From the IMG/VR virus record IMGVR_UViG_3300030339_000026, positions 1-64,000 of that record: DNA of 64,000 bases; one strand, 5' to 3'. Positions 34,546-43,355 of the stretch are shown in pieces; positions within the stretch are counted from its first letter, which is position 1, and each line of letters starts with the position of its first letter. Source of the stretch: a virus. The translations under genes were made by a program, and so were the position numbers. The notes below the pieces were generated by a model. The model did no database searches and was not told where the DNA came from. It was given only the letters and a program-made list of their open reading frames with translations.

Positions 34546-37196
34546 AGAATAAATATTTAAAATATAATCCGTCTATTACTTTTGAAATATTTGAAAAAGT
34601 ATATGATAAATTAATAGGTCAAGGATGGAATACTTCTGTTCCTAAAGATACTTTATATCGTCAATTTAGTGGAGGAACATGGCCTTATATAGTTAATACT
34701 AGAGAAAAAGAATTTTATTCAAGACATAATAGTAATAATAAAACAGAAATAACTATTCAAGAACTTTTAGGTTATGATCCATTTGTTTCTGATGATTTAT
34801 TAGAAAGGTGGCTTAAAGAAACCAAAGAAAGATCATTTTCTTTATACGGATTAGAAAATCATATTTCATTAGGTGCAACTTGTCCATATGAAGAAGTTTA
34901 TTTAAAATTAAAAGGAAGTAATCCTAAAGAAAGAGCTCAAATTCTTTATGATTTATGGAATTCTGAATTAACTTCATTACCTAAAAAATGGTGTATTGCT
35001 GTTAATAAACTTATGCCTGATTTTGAATTGATTAGTGAATGGCGAAAAAAAACATCTCGTTATGATGATGAATATAGAGGAACTGCCGGTTATTTATTTG
35101 AAGATGGTGCTTGGAATAATATAAATCATTTAGAAGTTCCTGAACTCACAATGGATCAGTTTAAAAAATGGGTATTTAAACCTAAAGAATTCACATTACC
35201 ATTAAAATGGCGTGTTATAGCTACTTCTGAAGCTGAAGGTAAACTTCTTATTCCTTATGCTAATGAATTATTTAAATCAAAAGGGTGGACTAACAGTAAT
35301 GTACAAAATTATTGGTTATGTATAAGTCCTGGTAAGTTTAATAGTTTGTCAAAAAATACTGATAAGCTTAGTGAATATGAAGAAATAACTTTTACTCAAT
35401 TCAAACAATATGTTTTGAAAGAAACTTCAACTAATACAGAAAAGGATTGGACTAAAGTTTCTAAAGAAGAACTTCTTGCTGAAGCTAATAAAAGGTATCC
35501 TATTGGAACTAAATACAGAAATAAACCAACTGGATCAATATATACATTAGGATCTAAATTAACAATTGATCCAAGAAATAATGTATGTGATGAAGCTAGA
35601 CAATGTCATGTATTTCTTTGTGGTAAATGGGCTGAAATAGTTGAATTAGCGAAAAAAGATTGGAATGAACGTGATACTCAAGAAGTTTTAGACGAAGCAA
35701 TTCGTCGTTATCCTATTGGTACTATTGTTATGTCTCCTGTGGTTTCAAATGATAAATATACTGTTTTAAAAACTCCTGCATTTTTTAAAGAAAATAAAAG
35801 AGTTATAACAGATGGTGACAAAAAAGTTACATTATTTGACTTTGATAAAAATACTTGGGCAGAAATTGTTAAAGAAACTCAACCTGAAAAATGGTCTGTT
35901 GGCACTTATGTTGTGCTTTTAAAAGATTATGGTGGACATCCTAAAGGAACTATTGATAAAATAATAAGAGATAATGGTCCAGTAACTGTTAAAGTATCAC
36001 TTCCTTATAATGGAACTGATTATTGTAATTTATCTAAAGCTAGTGAAGCTAAATGGTTTGCTACTAAATCTGAAGCTGAAGCATTTGCAAAAACTCAATT
36101 TGAAGAACCTATGTCAACAGAAGACGATTTAACCGGTCGATATTTAAGAGCAACTGTGGATCATCCACAAAGTACATCATTAAAAAAAGGTGATATTATT
36201 AAAATTCTTGATCAATTTTCACTTGTTTCTTATCAAATTGAAAAAGGTTGGACTTATACAACAAACAATTCTACTTCATCTGATTTTGAAGTGTTACCAA
36301 AGGATTATAAACCAGAAAGTACATCACCTAATTTGAATTTTCAACATAATGAATTTTATAGGGTAACTTTATCAAAGTATAGTTATATCTTTCTATTTAC
36401 TGATGCAAAATTAGAAAAAGAAAGAATAGATACAATAATTTATTATGATTGTTGTAATAAAAAATGTCTTGAGAACGGTGGATTTATTTATTTAAAAGAT
36501 ATAACTGTATGTGAACGAGTTCCATTTGAAACAGTAAAACGTGATTATTCTGAATTGTATTGTAAGATATATACTCAACCAAAATCTGAAACACCATCAA
36601 AATTCGAAGTAAGTAAATGGTATTCGCAAGATGCTAGTGGAAATGCTAAGAATTTTCGTAAATGTTTTAAGGTTCATACAGATCATTTTGAATATGATGA
36701 ATGTATTAATCGTGGAGTATGGAAAAAAGATTCAGCACATACTTATTGGGATACTCCGCATTTAGCTGATATGGAAGTTGTTAATAAGATTATTAATGAT
36801 CATATTTCACGAACTGAACCTAAATCAAAATTATATGAAGGTTATACTGTTGGTGATTATATTACAATTACTAGAGAACCTAAATTGTGGTCAAGTCGTT
36901 GTAATCGTAAAAATCTACTTACTAAAGTATCATATCCATTTACAGCAAAAATTACTAGAATTAAAATAGACGGTTTCGATTGTCATATTGAAGCTGGTGA
37001 TGGTGGTTGGTCTTTAGATCACATGCTTAAAAATAGTTGCGTTCGTAAAGCTACATCTGAAGAGATTGGTAATTTAATCCACAATGAAATGAATAAATTA
37101 TTGAATATTCCTTATAAATTTGCATCAGAACATTCTGTTATAGCATCAAAGAATTTTGATGATGAAATCGATTTTATTTATCTTTCAGAAGATTAA
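34539..37196 (+). CDS. Large multi-module protein with RYPIGT/WAEIV repeats
   Basis: 885 aa. A repeated module: a helix ending A-x-x-R-Y-P-I-G-T (RYPIGTKYRNKPTGS, RYPIGTIVMSPVVSN), a variable beta segment and a closing W-A-E-I-V. Other parts resemble SH3-like or KOW-like strands (SVGTYVVLLKDYGGHPKGTI, then VKVSLPY). The product at 48653 carries the same modules, so the two are paralogues. AT-rich, Trp all TGG. Such proteins are frequent in Bacteroides phages; possibly bind nucleic acid or host protein. Function unknown. Confidence 0.75.
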   Translation: MLKNKYLKYNPSITFEIFEKVYDKLIGQGWNTSVPKDTLYRQFSGGTWPYIVNTREKEFYSRHNSNNKTEITIQELLGYDPFVSDDLLERWLKETKERSFSLYGLENHISLGATCPYEEVYLKLKGSNPKERAQILYDLWNSELTSLPKKWCIAVNKLMPDFELISEWRKKTSRYDDEYRGTAGYLFEDGAWNNINHLEVPELTMDQFKKWVFKPKEFTLPLKWRVIATSEAEGKLLIPYANELFKSKGWTNSNVQNYWLCISPGKFNSLSKNTDKLSEYEEITFTQFKQYVLKETSTNTEKDWTKVSKEELLAEANKRYPIGTKYRNKPTGSIYTLGSKLTIDPRNNVCDEARQCHVFLCGKWAEIVELAKKDWNERDTQEVLDEAIRRYPIGTIVMSPVVSNDKYTVLKTPAFFKENKRVITDGDKKVTLFDFDKNTWAEIVKETQPEKWSVGTYVVLLKDYGGHPKGTIDKIIRDNGPVTVKVSLPYNGTDYCNLSKASEAKWFATKSEAEAFAKTQFEEPMSTEDDLTGRYLRATVDHPQSTSLKKGDIIKILDQFSLVSYQIEKGWTYTTNNSTSSDFEVLPKDYKPESTSPNLNFQHNEFYRVTLSKYSYIFLFTDAKLEKERIDTIIYYDCCNKKCLENGGFIYLKDITVCERVPFETVKRDYSELYCKIYTQPKSETPSKFEVSKWYSQDASGNAKNFRKCFKVHTDHFEYDECINRGVWKKDSAHTYWDTPHLADMEVVNKIINDHISRTEPKSKLYEGYTVGDYITITREPKLWSSRCNRKNLLTKVSYPFTAKITRIKIDGFDCHIEAGDGGWSLDHMLKNSCVRKATSEEIGNLIHNEMNKLLNIPYKFASEHSVIASKNFDDEIDFIYLSED

Positions 37197-37246
37197 CAAA
37201 TAAAAATAATTAAAATAAATCAATTAAATTTTTAAAAATTAAAGTT

Positions 37247-37705
37247 ATGAGTGAACAACAAGAATCAGCTCCAGTATTGAAAAAAGTAGTAGCCAAAGTA
37301 ATGGCATTTTTGAAGTTAGACGACAGTGGTCGTGTTGACAAGTTCTTTGATAAACAAATCAAAATGTTCCGCGACAAAATCAAAGCAGTTGAACAAAACA
37401 TGTCATCTGCCAAAACTCAATTCGCGCTAATTACCGACAAACATGCCGATGCTTTAGAAGATGCTGAAGAAGCATTGGAAGAAGCTTATCTTGCTATTAA
37501 GCCGGATGAAATCAGTTCGAATGATGCGATCAAAGCATTTTCCGATATTTATTGGAATAATATCAAATCGAAAGAAGATGATATTACAGCTTTGAAAGAA
37601 ACCATGAAAGCTAAACAAGAAGCTTATGACGAAGAATTGAAAAATCGTCAAGAAAAAATCGCTAAGTATGAAGCCCGGATCGCTAAAATTAGCGAATTAG
37701 TTTAA
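37247..37705 (+). CDS. Coiled-coil protein
   Basis: 152 aa, MSEQQESAPVLKKVVAKVMA. Almost entirely helical with heptads (residues 30-150), ending RIAKISELV. Better codon quality than its neighbours, similar to 46174 and 48303, which are also coiled-coil proteins. Cytoplasmic; PspA-like in plan only. Possibly part of the envelope-associated gene set. Followed by the non-coding/HNH region. Confidence 0.72.
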   Translation: MSEQQESAPVLKKVVAKVMAFLKLDDSGRVDKFFDKQIKMFRDKIKAVEQNMSSAKTQFALITDKHADALEDAEEALEEAYLAIKPDEISSNDAIKAFSDIYWNNIKSKEDDITALKETMKAKQEAYDEELKNRQEKIAKYEARIAKISELV

Positions 37706-37912
37706 AAATACAACAAAAAATCCTGATAAATACTCGTTCATACAGTGTATAAATAGGTAGTATAGCGTATGAAGCTATATGAGATAGTATATTCGATTCC
37801 GCCATAAGGCATGTCGTTAATATATTCTCGATGTATATCACCAGCCCTTTGCACAAGGATACTGCTTATACATTTAAATAAAACATACAGGATACCTCCT
37901 GAAATAATAATT
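37706..37912 (+). other. Non-coding stretch before HNH gene
   Basis: 207 nt without a gene. Contains ATACAGTGTAT-like and TATAGCGTATGAAGCTATA inverted segments and a GC-richer patch (CCAGCCCTTTGCACAAGG). It and the stretch after the HNH gene may belong to one structured RNA interrupted by the nuclease. Confidence 0.4.
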
Positions 37913-38323
37913 ATGCAAGAAATAGAAGAAATCTGAAAAGACATTCCTGAATATGAAGAAATATATCAAGTTTCTAATTTAGGAAGAATAAGAAGTTTAA
38001 ATAGAATATCTAAAATTGGAAGAAAATTAAAAGGGAAAATATTAAAATTATCTCCTAATAAATTTGGATATTTAAGATTTACTGCTGAAAATAGAAATGG
38101 AATAAAAACATTACATGTTCATAGAATAGTAATGTTAACATTTAGACCAATCTTTGAAAATTTACAAGTAAATCATATAGATGGAAATAAATTAAATAAT
38201 TCATTAGTAAATCTTGAATGGTGTACTGATTCTGAAAATAAAATTCATGCTTACAAAAATGGATTAATGATTGGAGGAAATGAATATAGTAAAATTAAAC
38301 AAGATTTACCTCGATATAAATAA
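37913..38323 (+). CDS. HNH homing endonuclease (NUMOD4-HNH), TGA=Trp
   Basis: 136 aa from MQEIEEI-W(TGA 37934). The NUMOD4 motif EIWKDIPEYEEIYQVSNLGR has its invariant Trp encoded by TGA. The HNH core is HVHRIVMLTF...QVNHIDGNKLNNSLVNLEWCT...ENKIHAYKNGL. The later W is TGG. A free-standing homing nuclease inside a non-coding region, and one of only two right-arm genes where I see in-frame TGA-Trp; it may have moved from the recoded arm or from another recoded phage. Confidence 0.9.
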
Positions 38324-38672
38324 CTAAATCCTGATTAGAAACTTTATAGTAATATAAAGAATAGATGTTGCTGTATGAGATATGCAACTATTAAACTATT
38401 GGAAGTTCTCAGCAAGACCCTAACTTCATAAGCAGTACACTGATAAAGTATGTAGCTAATGAAAAGGGTGCTAAAAAGTTCAGAAATTGGTCTTTAAGAG
38501 TAAAGACATTATTTGAATATAAAAAAGTTGGTAGCTTTGAAGTTCACTCAACCTAAGCGTAGGTTGTTTATTAAACTATTGAGGGGTGAAGATATAAGTC
38601 CATGCATTGAATGAATTAAATAACAATGGCAATAAAATCTTCACCCCGTTTTACTTTTAAAACTAATTAATC
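38324..38672 (+). other. Non-coding stretch after HNH gene, group I-like S motif and terminator
   Basis: 349 nt without a gene. Holds GTTCAGAAATTGG (near 38480), TCAACCTAAGCGTAGGTTG (a perfect hairpin) and GGTGAAGATATAAGTCC (38585-38601), similar to group I intron R and S elements with an HNH nuclease upstream. I could not build a convincing P7. The segment GGGGTGAAGAT (38583-38593) instead pairs with ATCTTCACCCC (38637-38647). Confidence 0.4.
38583..38660 (+). terminator. Long-loop terminator-like hairpin
   Basis: Eleven perfect base pairs (GGGGTGAAGAT/ATCTTCACCCC) around a 43-nt loop, followed by GTTTTACTTTT. It ends the non-coding region just before the gene at 38673. Confidence 0.6.
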
Positions 38673-38822
38673 ATGACAAAATTTAAAAAGAAATCTGTTT
38701 ACTCTTTTCTGTTTATAGTATTAGTAGCACTTGGTGCACTTGTATTTGGCTTTGCTGCGGTTAAAATCTTTAGTGGACCATCAACTCCAGACAAAGTTTA
38801 TTACGAACCTGATACAAAATAA
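38673..38822 (+). CDS. Small membrane protein (49 aa)
   Basis: MTKFKKKSVYSFLFIVLVAL: basic start, one span, then a short outside tail (GPSTPDKVYYEPDTK). One base before the next ATG. Probably in an envelope operon with the following signal-anchored protein. Confidence 0.6.
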   Translation: MTKFKKKSVYSFLFIVLVALGALVFGFAAVKIFSGPSTPDKVYYEPDTK

Positions 38823-38823
38823 T

Positions 38824-39513
38824 ATGAAAAAACTCTTAACTATTTTAGGTATTTTATTAAGTATTATTTTACTTGTAATATTATACTCACCAATTGGTAG
38901 TCCTTCGAATTACCAATCGGATTCTCATACGATTACTTATCATACTCCAAAGTATGAAGCATTGCCCTCAAGTGCTGGTTTAAATTATAAAGCTAGTACT
39001 ACTGTAGAATATCAAGCTGAACCTATTCAAACATCTAATGTGAATGTATCTAATATAACTTCACATATGAATTCTACTTCATCACAAGTTTCAACACAAC
39101 AACAAAGTGTTTCAAACTATAGTCATGAAAATACTTCTGTAACATCTCCAAATTATCCAAATATTCCCTTATTAACTAATACTTCACATAGTCAATCTAT
39201 GTCACAATCTACTCCTACTGAATCAGCTGTATCTTTATCAGAAACTAAATCTGAAGATAAAGTAGAAGCATTGAACATAGCTCAAAGATGTAACGATCAT
39301 TCACAAGATTGTGGTCGTTGGGTTTGGCATGAAGGTTATTGGAGTTATTGGTGGGGATGTCAAGGTAAACATTGGGTTGATGGATATTGGGAATATGTTT
39401 ATGAAGATTGTCCTCCAGGTGTACCTGTTGGTGATGGTATTTTCATACTAGTAGCTTTAGCTATGATATATGTTTTATTCAAAAATTTTAAATTATGTCC
39501 AAAGATGAAGTAA
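38824..39513 (+). CDS. Envelope protein, Ser/Thr-rich with Trp-rich Cys domain
   Basis: 229 aa from MKKLLTILGILLSIILLVIL, an N-terminal signal/anchor. A Ser/Thr/Gln-rich linker (residues 40-145) leads to a cysteine- and tryptophan-rich domain (CGRWVWHEGYWSYWWGCQGK, then WVDGYWEYVYEDCPPG), all TGG. It ends with a C-terminal span (GIFILVALAMIYVLFKNF). Looks like a surface-exposed tether. The WVWHEGYW repeats recall YXWXXGYW-type envelope lipopro-tein segments. Function unknown. Confidence 0.68.
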   Translation: MKKLLTILGILLSIILLVILYSPIGSPSNYQSDSHTITYHTPKYEALPSSAGLNYKASTTVEYQAEPIQTSNVNVSNITSHMNSTSSQVSTQQQSVSNYSHENTSVTSPNYPNIPLLTNTSHSQSMSQSTPTESAVSLSETKSEDKVEALNIAQRCNDHSQDCGRWVWHEGYWSYWWGCQGKHWVDGYWEYVYEDCPPGVPVGDGIFILVALAMIYVLFKNFKLCPKMK

Positions 39514-39719
39514 TACTTGCTTTAAAAGAAATTGAAGCAATTGAAACAGGAATTGTTGAACAAACTTATGTTCAATATAAATGGATTAATGGAATTCTTT
39601 GGTTAGGAAATTATTATATTGAAGATGAAAGACAAGGTTTAGCATTTCCTTATAAAGATAATAATATTTCTTTAAATGATTTAAATAATTTTCTTAATAA
39701 ACAATATAAATTTTCTTAA
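39495..39719 (+). CDS. Small hypothetical protein
   Basis: 74 aa, MSKDEVILALKEIEAIETGI. Overlaps the preceding gene's end by 19 nt. Its start (DEVILALKEIEA) and the start of the next gene (MTKDEAIALGF) are alike, so they may be diverged duplicates. Trp TGG. Confidence 0.58.
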   Translation: MSKDEVILALKEIEAIETGIVEQTYVQYKWINGILWLGNYYIEDERQGLAFPYKDNNISLNDLNNFLNKQYKFS

Positions 39720-39721
39720 TA

Positions 39722-40000
39722 ATGACTAAAGACGAAGCAATAGCTTTAGGATTTAATCCACTCCCACATTTTACAATAACAGGTGCTTTAATCTATGACT
39801 TAGGTCGTGATAGGCATCTGTCATTAGGATGTGTTGGTGAAGCAAATGAAATGATATGGATTTGTTCTTCTGATCATAAAGATCCTAAAAAGATTACAGA
39901 TTTAATTTGTATTCATAATTTTGATCATGATGGTTTATTAACCGAAGAAAAATTAAAAGCAATTCTAACAGCCTTAACTTGGCCTAAAAATACAAAATAA
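39722..40000 (+). CDS. Small hypothetical protein
   Basis: 92 aa, MTKDEAIALGFNPLPHFTIT. Beta-rich with a DHDG-like acidic turn (NFDHDGLLTEEKLK), which resembles an EF-hand loop only superficially. Ends directly at the ATG of the OmpA-like gene. Confidence 0.6.
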   Translation: MTKDEAIALGFNPLPHFTITGALIYDLGRDRHLSLGCVGEANEMIWICSSDHKDPKKITDLICIHNFDHDGLLTEEKLKAILTALTWPKNTK

Positions 40001-41137
40001 ATGAAAAAAGTTTTAATCATTGTATTACTCTCATTAAGTATGAGTATGTTCGCTTTTAAACCAATGTATTCCAAATGGACTGCAACAGTAGAAGCTGGTG
40101 TTAATCGTTTTGATGGTGACATCAATCAAGCTCTTGTAAACACATTTCCAACCTCAAATTGGAATCCTACAATTGGTGGTAATATTGAATATAAACTAAC
40201 TCCAGTATATGGTTTAAGTTTAAATGGATATTATGTACCTATTAATGCTAATACTCAATATTATATTATACCATTAGCTCAAAGTTCTTTGATTAATGTT
40301 ACAACTAAAATATCTACAATAGCTATTAATGGTACTGTTGATTTTACACATTTAATGTTTCCATATACTAAAACTAAATGGACTGTTAATGGGTCTATAG
40401 GAATTGGTTATGCATATTATAAATATGGATTTCATTCATTACCTGATTCATACGGCAATGCCGTTACCATGCCAACATCAATTTCTCTGAAGTATAATGC
40501 TTCAGATCGGATTGATGTTGGCGCTAAGGTATCTTATATATGTTTTAATAAAGATAACTTAGAAGGATTACATGGATGGAAAGGTGTTACTAATGACCGA
40601 GTAGGTTTAGGAACTATATTTATTTCATATAAATTTAACCCTAAACGTTATCCTGTTAAAGATAATACATTACAATTAGAATTATCAAAAGTATCTGCAC
40701 GTGTTTATGATCTTAATAAAAAGGTTAAAAAACAATCGGATAAATTGGATACTTTAACTTCTTATGTGTTAAACCGGACAGAAAATACTTGTATCAAAGA
40801 TACTAATATTCTTGTTGAAGACATTCCCGCAGTATATTTTGATTTTGATAAAGCTGATCTTGATGATTGGGCTCTTATTACTATATCTAAATTTGCAGAA
40901 ATTCTACAAGATAATCCTAAATTTAAAGTTGATATTTTAGGTTATTGTGATTATATTGGTAACGAACCTTACAATTTTAAACTAAGTGACAAACGTGTTG
41001 CTCGTGTTAAAAAAGAGTTGGTTGAAATCTGGAGAATAGATCCTAAAAGGATTTGTACTGATGGACGTGGTAAACTTAATGATCCAAAAATGAAATATCG
41101 TCCTAATAGACGATGTGATCTTTTCATTATTAAATAA
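40001..41137 (+). CDS. OmpA-family outer-membrane protein (phage-encoded)
   Basis: 378 aa. Signal peptide MKKVLIIVLLSLSMSMFAFK. Residues 25-220 form a beta-barrel with alternating strands (WTATVEAGVNRFDGDINQAL and following), as in Bacteroidota OmpA/porin family proteins. A coiled linker (VYDLNKKVKKQSDKLDTL) leads to a C-terminal OmpA peptidoglycan-binding domain: VYFDFDKADLDDWALITISK, then VDILGYCDYIGNEPYNFKLS and RRCDLFIIK. The domain appears complete but is divergent. It should sit in the outer membrane of the infected cell; masking of the receptor or stabilising of the envelope are inferences. Confidence 0.88.
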   Translation: MKKVLIIVLLSLSMSMFAFKPMYSKWTATVEAGVNRFDGDINQALVNTFPTSNWNPTIGGNIEYKLTPVYGLSLNGYYVPINANTQYYIIPLAQSSLINVTTKISTIAINGTVDFTHLMFPYTKTKWTVNGSIGIGYAYYKYGFHSLPDSYGNAVTMPTSISLKYNASDRIDVGAKVSYICFNKDNLEGLHGWKGVTNDRVGLGTIFISYKFNPKRYPVKDNTLQLELSKVSARVYDLNKKVKKQSDKLDTLTSYVLNRTENTCIKDTNILVEDIPAVYFDFDKADLDDWALITISKFAEILQDNPKFKVDILGYCDYIGNEPYNFKLSDKRVARVKKELVEIWRIDPKRICTDGRGKLNDPKMKYRPNRRCDLFIIK

Positions 41138-41168
41138 AAAATTCTAAGTTTAATTAAATAAAGTTTTT

Positions 41169-41579
41169 ATGAAAAAAACGCATGCAATTTTTGCCGCTTT
41201 AGTAGCTTTAGCGGTAGCAGGAAGCGCAACTTCTTGTAGAAGAAATTCAGGGTATCCTATGTCACCAACAGCGGGGCAAGAATACTATGATGAAAGTGGT
41301 AATCGCTCTGTATGGAATAGCGCTGGTTATTGGATGATTTATTCATCTATGAACGGTCGTCCTTCAGGTGTAACCCATTATTATCCTTCTTCTGGAACTT
41401 ATCGTAATTCTGCAAATCATGTAATTACTCGTCCGTCATCTGTACCGGCTTTCCGTACTGCAGCACCAACTCGTTCATCAATGTTCAGTGGTTCACATAG
41501 TACTGGTTCATCATCTCGCTCAGGTGGATTTGGATCATCAGGTCATAGCTTCGGTGGTGGTCACGGTTTCGGTGGTTGA
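41169..41579 (+). CDS. Lipoprotein with Gly/Ser-rich tail (YgiB-like)
   Basis: 136 aa. Signal peptide MKKTHAIFAALVALAVAGSA with lipobox ATSC. The C-terminus is glycine/serine/histidine-rich (SSGHSFGGGHGFGG). Next downstream is an ATP-grasp gene of the YgiC type; in bacteria ygiB (DUF1190 lipoprotein with Gly/Ser tail) and ygiC form an operon, so this is a likely functional counterpart. It ends in TGA; read as Trp it would gain 12 residues running into the terminator. Good codon quality suggests high expression. Confidence 0.72.
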   Translation: MKKTHAIFAALVALAVAGSATSCRRNSGYPMSPTAGQEYYDESGNRSVWNSAGYWMIYSSMNGRPSGVTHYYPSSGTYRNSANHVITRPSSVPAFRTAAPTRSSMFSGSHSTGSSSRSGGFGSSGHSFGGGHGFGG

Positions 41580-41596
41580 TTTTCGATAAAGAAAAT

Positions 41597-41630
41597 GAGG
41601 GATTTACATTGTTAAATCCCTCAATTATTT
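41597..41630 (+). terminator. Rho-independent terminator
   Basis: GAGGGATTTA (41597-41606) pairs with TAAATCCCTC (41613-41622) and is followed by AATTATTT. It separates the lipoprotein from the ATP-grasp gene and may attenuate rather than block transcription. Confidence 0.75.
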
Positions 41631-41655
41631 AACAAAAACATTTACAAAACATAAA

Positions 41656-42762
41656 ATGATTAGACTTAAAATAAATCCTAGATCAGATTATAAACAAAAA
41701 TTATCTGATTTAGGTTTCGAATTCAATGAAAACTATTGGCTCGAAAATGCCGTGTATTCTTTTTCATCAAAAGAAATTGAAGAAATTGAAAAAGCAACTG
41801 TTGAATGTTATCAAATGTATTGTGCTGCCGTACAACATGTTATTGATAATAATCTTTGGGACAAATTACATATCCCCGCTGAAATGATTCCAGTAATCGT
41901 TGACTCGTGGAATAGTGATGAATTGTCACTGTATGGTCGCTTTGATTTTGCATTTATCAATGGTGTTCCAAAATGTCTTGAATTTAATGCTGATACCCCG
42001 ACATCTCTATTTGAAGCAGCCATTGTACAATGGATGTGGAAAGAAGAAGTATATCCTGGTAATGATCAGTTCAATTCAATTCATGAAGCCCTTATTCAAA
42101 GTTGGAAAGACATTCATACACAATATCAATCGGATATGTATTATTTTGCATGTGGTAAAGAAAATCTTGAAGATCATACTACCACTGCATACATACTATC
42201 AACTGCTGCTGAAGCTGGATTGAATGTAACGTTGATGGATGTTGAAGAAATTCATTCGAATGATGAATTGTTTACTGACGCTGATGGTAATAACCTTGAT
42301 GTTCTTTTTAAATTGTATCCATATGAATGGATGTTCAACGAAGAGTTTGGAAAAACTATTCCTGTATGTGCAACAACATTCATCGAACCTCTTTGGAAAG
42401 CCGTTATGAGCAACAAGTATTTACTTACTATTGTAGCCAAATTGTTTCCTAATTCTCCATACGTATTAAAAGCTTCTGATCAACCGCTTCCTGGTAACTA
42501 TTGTAAAAAACCAATATTCTCAAGAGAAGGTGCTAACGTAACCCTTGTAAAAAATGGTGAAGTTCTTGAAGAAACTGAAGGTGAATATGGAGAAGAAGGA
42601 TTTATCTTCCAAGAACTTGTTGATATACCGTCTTTTGATGGAATGTATCCGATCTTAGGATCGTGGGTTATTGGTGGAGAGTCTTGTGGTTTTGGTATCC
42701 GTGAAACATCGTCAAGAATTACTGACAACATGTCGTATTTTGTACCTCATATCATTCAGTAA
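41656..42762 (+). CDS. ATP-grasp glutathionylspermidine synthase-like (YgiC/YjfC family)
   Basis: 368 aa. Matches the C-terminal synthetase domain of the Gss family: FGRFDF-type start of the catalytic block (LYGRFDFAFINGVPKCLEFN, then ADTPTSLFEAAIVQ), LFKLYPYEWMFNEEFG, and near the end KKPIFSREGANVTLV with EEGFIFQELVDIP and GSWVIGGESCGFGIRE. Lacks the amidase domain of true Gss, like YgiC and YjfC. Probably ligates an amine or peptide to a carboxylate using ATP; the substrate is unknown. Its partner is probably the preceding lipoprotein. Confidence 0.9.
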   Translation: MIRLKINPRSDYKQKLSDLGFEFNENYWLENAVYSFSSKEIEEIEKATVECYQMYCAAVQHVIDNNLWDKLHIPAEMIPVIVDSWNSDELSLYGRFDFAFINGVPKCLEFNADTPTSLFEAAIVQWMWKEEVYPGNDQFNSIHEALIQSWKDIHTQYQSDMYYFACGKENLEDHTTTAYILSTAAEAGLNVTLMDVEEIHSNDELFTDADGNNLDVLFKLYPYEWMFNEEFGKTIPVCATTFIEPLWKAVMSNKYLLTIVAKLFPNSPYVLKASDQPLPGNYCKKPIFSREGANVTLVKNGEVLEETEGEYGEEGFIFQELVDIPSFDGMYPILGSWVIGGESCGFGIRETSSRITDNMSYFVPHIIQ

Positions 42763-43144
42763 ACAAATAAGAGAATTGCTAATTAGTTGATCGTGAATAA
42801 ATATTGTGAGAAACCAAAGTCCTCACCTTAGCATTATACTTGAAATGGTATGAGTTCATTAATTCCATAGATCAAATATTAGAGTTATAGATATATTATT
42901 TTTATGGTTAATATAATTTCAATCTCTTTGGAAAGGATTGACAATTCTTTTTTTAAACTTATTAGTTGGGCATGTGGTTAAGTAAATGGAGTAGCTGTAG
43001 AGTCGCTACAATAGCATACATGAAAGTGAGATATAGGTTCGAGTCCTAGCCTGTCTTTGAAGTCAGAGATACCGAAAGGACTTTGTGCTAATAGGTTTTT
43101 TCAAAACAAATCAATATTATTAATAAATTAACAAAGAAGTTCTT
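42763..43144 (+). other. Non-coding region with structured RNA
   Basis: 382 nt without a gene. The first part (about 42770-42954) is closed by GAATTG/CAATTC followed by seven T, suggesting a terminated small RNA. It includes CAATCTCTTTGGAAAGGATTG near the end. The second part holds a tRNA-like element (42968-43057) and a hairpin AAGTC...GACTT (43060-43085) before the gene at 43145. Confidence 0.5.
42968..43057 (+). ncRNA. tRNA-like element 1, abnormal anticodon arm
   Basis: Weak acceptor GGGCATG/CCTGTCT (one mismatch, two G-U), D stem GTTA/TAGC with GG in the loop, a 5-bp stem TGTAG/CTACA with a 5-nt loop where a 7-nt anticodon loop should be, a long variable segment, and a T-arm with canonical TTCGAGT loop (43038-43044). 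It cannot decode as drawn. The fold is the least certain of the three such elements. Confidence 0.45.
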
Positions 43145-43351
43145 ATGAAGAAGAAGAATGGAGTTAACCACTCAATGGAGTTGAAAGTAATTATACGTCG
43201 CAAATCAGTAATCGAAAGATTGGAAACACAGTTAAAAGCTGGTACTAAGCAAACTAAAACTGCTGGTATTGTACCACTTACTGATGCTGATCGTGCACGT
43301 ATTCAAAAAGAACTTGAAACGTTAAAAAATCGATTAACTCGTAACAAGTAA
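43145..43351 (+). CDS. Small basic coiled-coil protein
   Basis: 68 aa, MKKKNGVNHSMELKVIIRRK. Lysine/arginine-rich, helical (ADRARIQKELETLKNRLTRN). Ends 4 nt before the large protein gene, so probably co-translated. Function unknown. Confidence 0.62.
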   Translation: MKKKNGVNHSMELKVIIRRKSVIERLETQLKAGTKQTKTAGIVPLTDADRARIQKELETLKNRLTRNK

Positions 43352-43355
43352 AATC

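Noticed and set aside
38532-38539. TAGCTTTG as a plus-strand -7 box
   Set aside because: Fits TAnnTTTG, but a terminator-like hairpin lies between it and the next gene and the upstream TTTG is too close.
38480-38601. Definite group I intron
   Set aside because: R- and S-like strings occur, but no P7 pairing could be built and no interrupted gene is visible; kept only as a question.
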